Source of the DNA: an uncultured Oscillospiraceae bacterium
GTDB taxonomy: Bacteria > Bacillota > Clostridia > Oscillospirales > Oscillospiraceae
Direction of reading: 5' to 3'
DNA: 36,790 bases
NCBI GenBank assembly: GCA_910579485.1
Contig: CAJTVO010000015.1
Location: 1 to 36,790, forward strand
In this document: positions 33,296 to 36,790 of the stretch, in pieces
Layout of the letters: each line of letters opens with the position of its first letter
Position numbering within the stretch: the first letter of the stretch is position 1
Translations under genes and position numbers: made by a program
The notes under the pieces: model-generated
Databases searched by the model: none
Seen by the model: the letters and a program-made list of their open reading frames with translations, nothing else
Told to the model about the DNA's origin: nothing

Positions 33296-34933
33296 ATGGT
33301 CATTACGGATTTCCTGGAGCGGAACGCCCGGCTCTACGGGTCGGAGACCGCACTGGTGGAGCTGAGCCCTACGGAGGAGCGGGACCGGGCCGTCACCTGG
33401 CGGGAGGCCAGCCTTATCGAGAGCGCCCAGCCGGACGCGCCCTACCGCAGGGCCCTGAGCTGGCGGGACTTCGACCGGCGGGCCAACCGATTCGCCAACC
33501 TGCTCCTCAGCCGGGGCATGGAGCGGGGGAGCAAGGTGGGCATCCTGATGATGAACTGCCTGGAGTGGCTGCCGGTGTACTTCGGCATCCTGAAGGCGGG
33601 GTGCATCGCGGTGCCCCTGAACTTCCGGTACTCCGCCGACGAGATCAAGTACTGCCTGGAGCTGGCGGACGTGGAGGTCCTGGTCTTCGGCCCGGAGTTT
33701 GTCGGGCGGATGGACGCCATCCAGGACCAGTTGCCTCAGGTGAAGATGATGTTCTTCGTGGGCCGTGACAAGCCTGCCTATGCGGAGGACTGCCTGAAGC
33801 TGGTGGGCTTCTGCTCCTCCAGCGCGCCGCCGGTGGCCCTGGAGGAGACGGACTGCGCCGCCATCTACTTCTCCTCCGGCACCACGGGCTTCCCCAAGGC
33901 TATCTTACATAACCACCGGGCCCTGGTGTCCTCCTGTGAGACGGAGCAGAAGCACCACGGCCAGACCAGGGAGGACGTGTTCCTGTGCATCCCGCCGCTG
34001 TACCACACGGGGGCGAAGATGCACTGGTTCGGCAGTCTGATCTCCGGAAGCCGGGCGGTGCTGTTGCGGGGGGTGAAGCCGGAGTGGATCCTCCGGGCGG
34101 TCACCGAGGAGAAGTGTACCATCGTGTGGCTCCTGGTGCCCTGGGCCCAGGATCTGCTGGACGCCATCGACTCCGGGAAGGTGCAGCTGGACAACTACCT
34201 GCTGGACCAGTGGCGGCTGATGCACATCGGCGCCCAGCCGGTGCCTCCCAGCCTGATCAAGCGATGGAAGCAGCTCTTCCCCCACCACCAGTACGACACC
34301 AACTACGGCCTCAGCGAGTCCATCGGCCCCGGCTGCGTCCACCTGGGCGTGGAGAACATCCACAAGGTGGGGGCCATCGGCGTGCCGGGCTACCACTGGG
34401 AGACCAAGATCGTGGACGAGCAGTGGAACGAGGTGCCTCAGGGGGAGATCGGAGAGCTGGCCGTCAAGGGCCCCGGCGTGATGCTGTGCTACTACAAGAA
34501 CAAGGAGGCCACCGACGAGATCCTCAAGGACGGGTGGCTGTATACCGGGGACATGGCCCGGATGGACGGGGACGGGTTCATCTTCCTGGTGGACCGGAAG
34601 AAGGACGTGGTCATCTCCGGCGGCGAGAACATCTATCCGGTCCAGATCGAGGACTTCCTGCGGAAATTCGATAAGATCAAGGACGTGGCGGTGATCGGCC
34701 TGCCGGAGCCCCGCTTGGGAGAGATCACGGCGGCCATCATCGAGGTCAAGGAGGGCGTATCCTGCACCGAGGCGGAGGTCAACGAGTTCTGCCGGGAGCT
34801 GCCACGGTACAAGCGCCCCCGGAAGGTCATCTTCGACAAGGTGCCCCGGAATCCCACCGGCAAGATCGAGAAGCCGGTCCTCCGGGAAAAGTACTGCCAC
34901 GGGAGGCTGGTAGAAGCACAGATTACCCGCTAA
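33296..34933 (+). CDS. AMP-forming acyl-CoA synthetase/ligase
   Basis: The 545-residue enzyme activates a carboxylic acid with ATP and joins it to CoA. Class I adenylate-forming motifs appear in order: SSGTTGFPK (193-201, P-loop-like), TNYGLSES (substrate/AMP pocket), GWLYTGDMARMDGDGFIFLV with DRKKDVVISGGENIYPVQIE (hinge and CoA-phase motif), and NPTGKIEKP with catalytic Lys523. The start at 33296 follows TTGGAGGA; the in-frame ATG at 33200 lies in the operator and was rejected. The chain is related to medium/long-chain fatty-acid and benzoate- or crotonobetaine-type ligases; the exact acid cannot be told. It is 27 bases before a sodium:solute symporter, suggesting uptake and activation of one acid. 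Confidence 0.93.
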   Translation: MVITDFLERNARLYGSETALVELSPTEERDRAVTWREASLIESAQPDAPYRRALSWRDFDRRANRFANLLLSRGMERGSKVGILMMNCLEWLPVYFGILKAGCIAVPLNFRYSADEIKYCLELADVEVLVFGPEFVGRMDAIQDQLPQVKMMFFVGRDKPAYAEDCLKLVGFCSSSAPPVALEETDCAAIYFSSGTTGFPKAILHNHRALVSSCETEQKHHGQTREDVFLCIPPLYHTGAKMHWFGSLISGSRAVLLRGVKPEWILRAVTEEKCTIVWLLVPWAQDLLDAIDSGKVQLDNYLLDQWRLMHIGAQPVPPSLIKRWKQLFPHHQYDTNYGLSESIGPGCVHLGVENIHKVGAIGVPGYHWETKIVDEQWNEVPQGEIGELAVKGPGVMLCYYKNKEATDEILKDGWLYTGDMARMDGDGFIFLVDRKKDVVISGGENIYPVQIEDFLRKFDKIKDVAVIGLPEPRLGEITAAIIEVKEGVSCTEAEVNEFCRELPRYKRPRKVIFDKVPRNPTGKIEKPVLREKYCHGRLVEAQITR

Positions 34934-34960
34934 AATCGAAAAAGAGAGTAGGTCAAATCT

Positions 34961-36508
34961 ATGGATCTTGCCATCAAAATCACGCTTCTTGTCATTTTCT
35001 TCGGCGTCATGATCGGTATCGGTCTCTACTGCCGCCGTCACGCCACCGACGTCAGCGGCTTCGTTCTGGGCGGACGGAGCGTGGGCCCCTGGCTCACCGC
35101 GTTCGCCTACGGCACCAGCTACTTTTCCGCCGTGGTCTTCGTGGGCTACGCGGGGCAGTTCGGATGGAAGTACGGCATCGCCGCCACCTGGGCGGGGCTG
35201 GGCAACGCCTTTATCGGCTCCCTGCTGGCCTGGGTGGTCCTGGGACGCCGGACTAGGGTCATGACCCAGCACCTGGACAGCGCCACTATGCCGGAATTTT
35301 TCGGCAAGCGCTTCGACAGCAAGGCCCTGAAGCTGGCGGCTTCCGCCATCATCTTTATTTTCCTTATTCCCTATACCGCGTCCCTGTATAACGGGCTTTC
35401 CCGTCTGTTCGGCATGGCTTTTGATATCGACTACTCCGTGTGCGTCGTCGTCATGGCCATCCTCACCGGCGTATACGTCATCGCCGGGGGGTATATGGCC
35501 ACCGCCATCAACGATTTCATCCAGGGCATCATCATGCTGGTGGGCATCGCGGCGGTGATCCTGGCGGTGCTGAACAGCCAGGGCGGTTTTCTGGCCTCCC
35601 TGGAGAAGCTGGCCCAGGTGCAGGGGGACAGTACTATCCCCGGCGTGTACGCCTCCTTCTTCGGACCGGACCCGGTGAATCTGCTGGGGGTGGTGATCCT
35701 CACCAGCCTGGGTACCTGGGGTTTGCCCCAGATGGTCCAGAAGTTCTACGCTATCAAGAGCGAGACGGCCATCAGCAAGGGCACCGTTATTTCTACCGCC
35801 TTTGCCCTGGTGGTGGCGGGAGGATGCTATTTCCTGGGCGGCTTCGGGCGGCTGTTCTCGGACCGGATCGACATCGCCGCCAACGGGTATGACTCCGTCA
35901 TCCCCACCATGCTGTCCGGCCTGCCGGCGATTTTGATCGCGGTGGTGGTGATTTTGGTGCTGTCGGCATCTATGTCCACACTGTCTTCCCTGGTGCTGGC
36001 CTCCAGCTCCACCTTGACATTGGACTTTATTAAGGGTAATATCATTAAGGATATGGATGAAAAGCGGCAGGTCAAATGGATGCGGGGCTTGGTGGTGGTG
36101 TTCATCGCCATCTCCGTGGTACTGGCGCTCATTCAGTATAAATCCAGCGTGACCTTTATCGCCCAGCTCATGGGCGTCAGCTGGGGCGCGCTGGCGGGGG
36201 CGTTCCTTGCGCCCTTCCTGTACGGGCTGTACTGGAAGCGGACCACCAAGGCGGCGTGTTGGGTGAGCTTCATGTTTTCCACCGTGTTCATGCTGGCGGT
36301 GATCTCCCCGGTGAAGGGGAGCCTGCCCGGTTTGCTTCAGTCTCCCATCAACGCGGGGGCGTTCTGTATGATCGTGGGATTGGCCATCGTGCCGGTGGTG
36401 AGCGTTGTCACCAAGGCTCCCAGTAAGAAAAGATTGGACGACGTGTTCTCCTGCTACGAGAGGAAGGTCACGGTCACGGTACGGGATTCTATCGGAGAAC
36501 AGGAGTGA
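34961..36508 (+). CDS. Sodium:solute symporter (SSS family)
   Basis: The 515-residue protein has about thirteen membrane segments in the SSS order. Landmarks are FVLGGRSVGPWLTAFAYGTSYFSAVVFVGYAG (first repeat), the GGYMATAINDFIQGIIMLVG segment that matches the family signature of PutP/PanF-type transporters, and LSASMSTLSSLVLASSSTLTLDF with the conserved serines of the sodium site. Family members carry proline, pantothenate, sialic acid or monocarboxylates. The neighbouring acyl-CoA synthetase favours an organic acid here. The ribosome site (AGAGAGTAGG) is weak, fitting a downstream operon gene. The C-terminal cytoplasmic tail is basic. Confidence 0.92.
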   Translation: MDLAIKITLLVIFFGVMIGIGLYCRRHATDVSGFVLGGRSVGPWLTAFAYGTSYFSAVVFVGYAGQFGWKYGIAATWAGLGNAFIGSLLAWVVLGRRTRVMTQHLDSATMPEFFGKRFDSKALKLAASAIIFIFLIPYTASLYNGLSRLFGMAFDIDYSVCVVVMAILTGVYVIAGGYMATAINDFIQGIIMLVGIAAVILAVLNSQGGFLASLEKLAQVQGDSTIPGVYASFFGPDPVNLLGVVILTSLGTWGLPQMVQKFYAIKSETAISKGTVISTAFALVVAGGCYFLGGFGRLFSDRIDIAANGYDSVIPTMLSGLPAILIAVVVILVLSASMSTLSSLVLASSSTLTLDFIKGNIIKDMDEKRQVKWMRGLVVVFIAISVVLALIQYKSSVTFIAQLMGVSWGALAGAFLAPFLYGLYWKRTTKAACWVSFMFSTVFMLAVISPVKGSLPGLLQSPINAGAFCMIVGLAIVPVVSVVTKAPSKKRLDDVFSCYERKVTVTVRDSIGEQE

Positions 36509-36790
36509 CCCCAGGGCCTTTCCCAAGCATCAAGCCGCCTGCGGCGGCCGCCCCCAAAAAGGAGGCCAAAACCTCGCAGGTAGTATCTCTTTGAAAGGGC
36601 GTCAGCCGAAGTCCTACAAGCGCCAGAGCGGCAGAAGGAGGATGGACATTCGGAGGCTTCGCCTAACCAAGAACCACCGCACAGCCCTTTGTTCCCCCGT
36701 AATTAAGGGATTCTTAAACCGTAGGTTTAAGTGATTTTTTGGGTACTTTTTGTTCACACAAAAAGTACCCGCAGGGTCCGGGGGCGCGCA
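36509..36790. other. Gene-poor end of the window with hairpins
   Basis: I see no convincing gene in these 282 bases. They hold a GCCGC/GCGGC hairpin near 36540-36552, a small TTAAACC/GGTTTAA hairpin near 36714-36730 followed by GTGATTTTTT (a likely terminator), and the long hairpin at 36741-36770. A 30-codon open frame from an ATG near 36642 (MDIRRLRLTKNHRTAL) has an upstream AAGGAGG but no recognisable content. Confidence 0.5.
36741..36770. repeat. Perfect 13-bp intergenic hairpin
   Basis: GGGTACTTTTTGT (36741-36753) and ACAAAAAGTACCC (36758-36770) are exact complements around TCAC. Its build (clamp, five T, five A) recalls 22582-22607 and may be a dispersed intergenic palindrome or a terminator for a gene outside the window. 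Confidence 0.65.

Noticed and set aside
36642..36734. 30-codon open frame after the symporter gene
   Set aside because: Only a possible ribosome site supports it; the product is short, basic and unlike anything I know.

Overview
The window looks like chromosomal DNA from a GC-rich, low-oxygen Firmicute, most likely an Oscillospiraceae-type gut Clostridium. The reasons are strong AGGAGG ribosome sites, sigma-A promoters of the TTGACA-17-TATAAT type, Gram-positive lipoprotein signals, a YjdF/DUF2992 gene with its riboswitch, a RACo-type corrinoid activator, and a carbohydrate ABC system next to an N-glycan-cleaving GH85 enzyme. The genus call is inference. I see no rRNA, tRNA, CRISPR array, transposase or phage gene.

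Layout. 1-1684: a reverse-strand BMP/PnrA-type lipoprotein with a long palindromic leader. 1685-4248: holA and an RNase M5-like TOPRIM gene in one unit, then a perfect-consensus promoter driving a structured RNA and a GNAT acetyltransferase. 4269-4745: two divergent 60-residue genes around an AT-rich dyad; the forward one is ribbon-helix-helix-like. 4801-6551: a transcription-attenuating leader resembling the yybP-ykoY manganese riboswitch, in front of a flotillin. 6857-22272: the main accessory locus (below). 22333-24539 (reverse): a 2Fe-2S/DUF4445 corrinoid-activation protein and a small CxxC protein. 24660-26541: an autoregulated marR-MATE operon with twin operators. 26601-27797 (reverse): an EnvC-like M23 protein. 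27975-28545: the yjdF riboswitch and yjdF. 28654-29676: a threonine-aldolase-type PLP enzyme. 29811-31287: an ECF sigma factor and a membrane-anchored partner. 31372-33096: a beta-lactamase-family serine hydrolase behind an unusual dyad. 33296-36508: an acyl-CoA synthetase and a sodium:solute symporter behind an operator-bearing promoter.

The main system, 6857-22272, reads: GH85 endo-beta-N-acetylglucosaminidase lipoprotein; two tandem lipoproteins that each join a propeller-like N-terminal half to a family 1 sugar-binding half; two MalF/MalG-type permeases; a HlyD-type adaptor; a MacB-periplasmic-core protein without the usual FtsX membrane bundle; an MsmX/UgpC-type ATPase with a long acidic tail; and a small lipoprotein, closed by a strong terminator. 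The likely job is to release oligosaccharides from N-glycoproteins at the cell surface and import them. The adaptor and MacB-like protein inside an importer operon, with only one ATPase, are not explained by any standard transporter type and are the best candidates for something undescribed. Related upstream elements before the GH85 gene and both binding proteins suggest common control.

Most genes end in clear intrinsic terminators. Long reverse-strand open frames opposite the GC-rich genes are codon-bias shadows and were left out.
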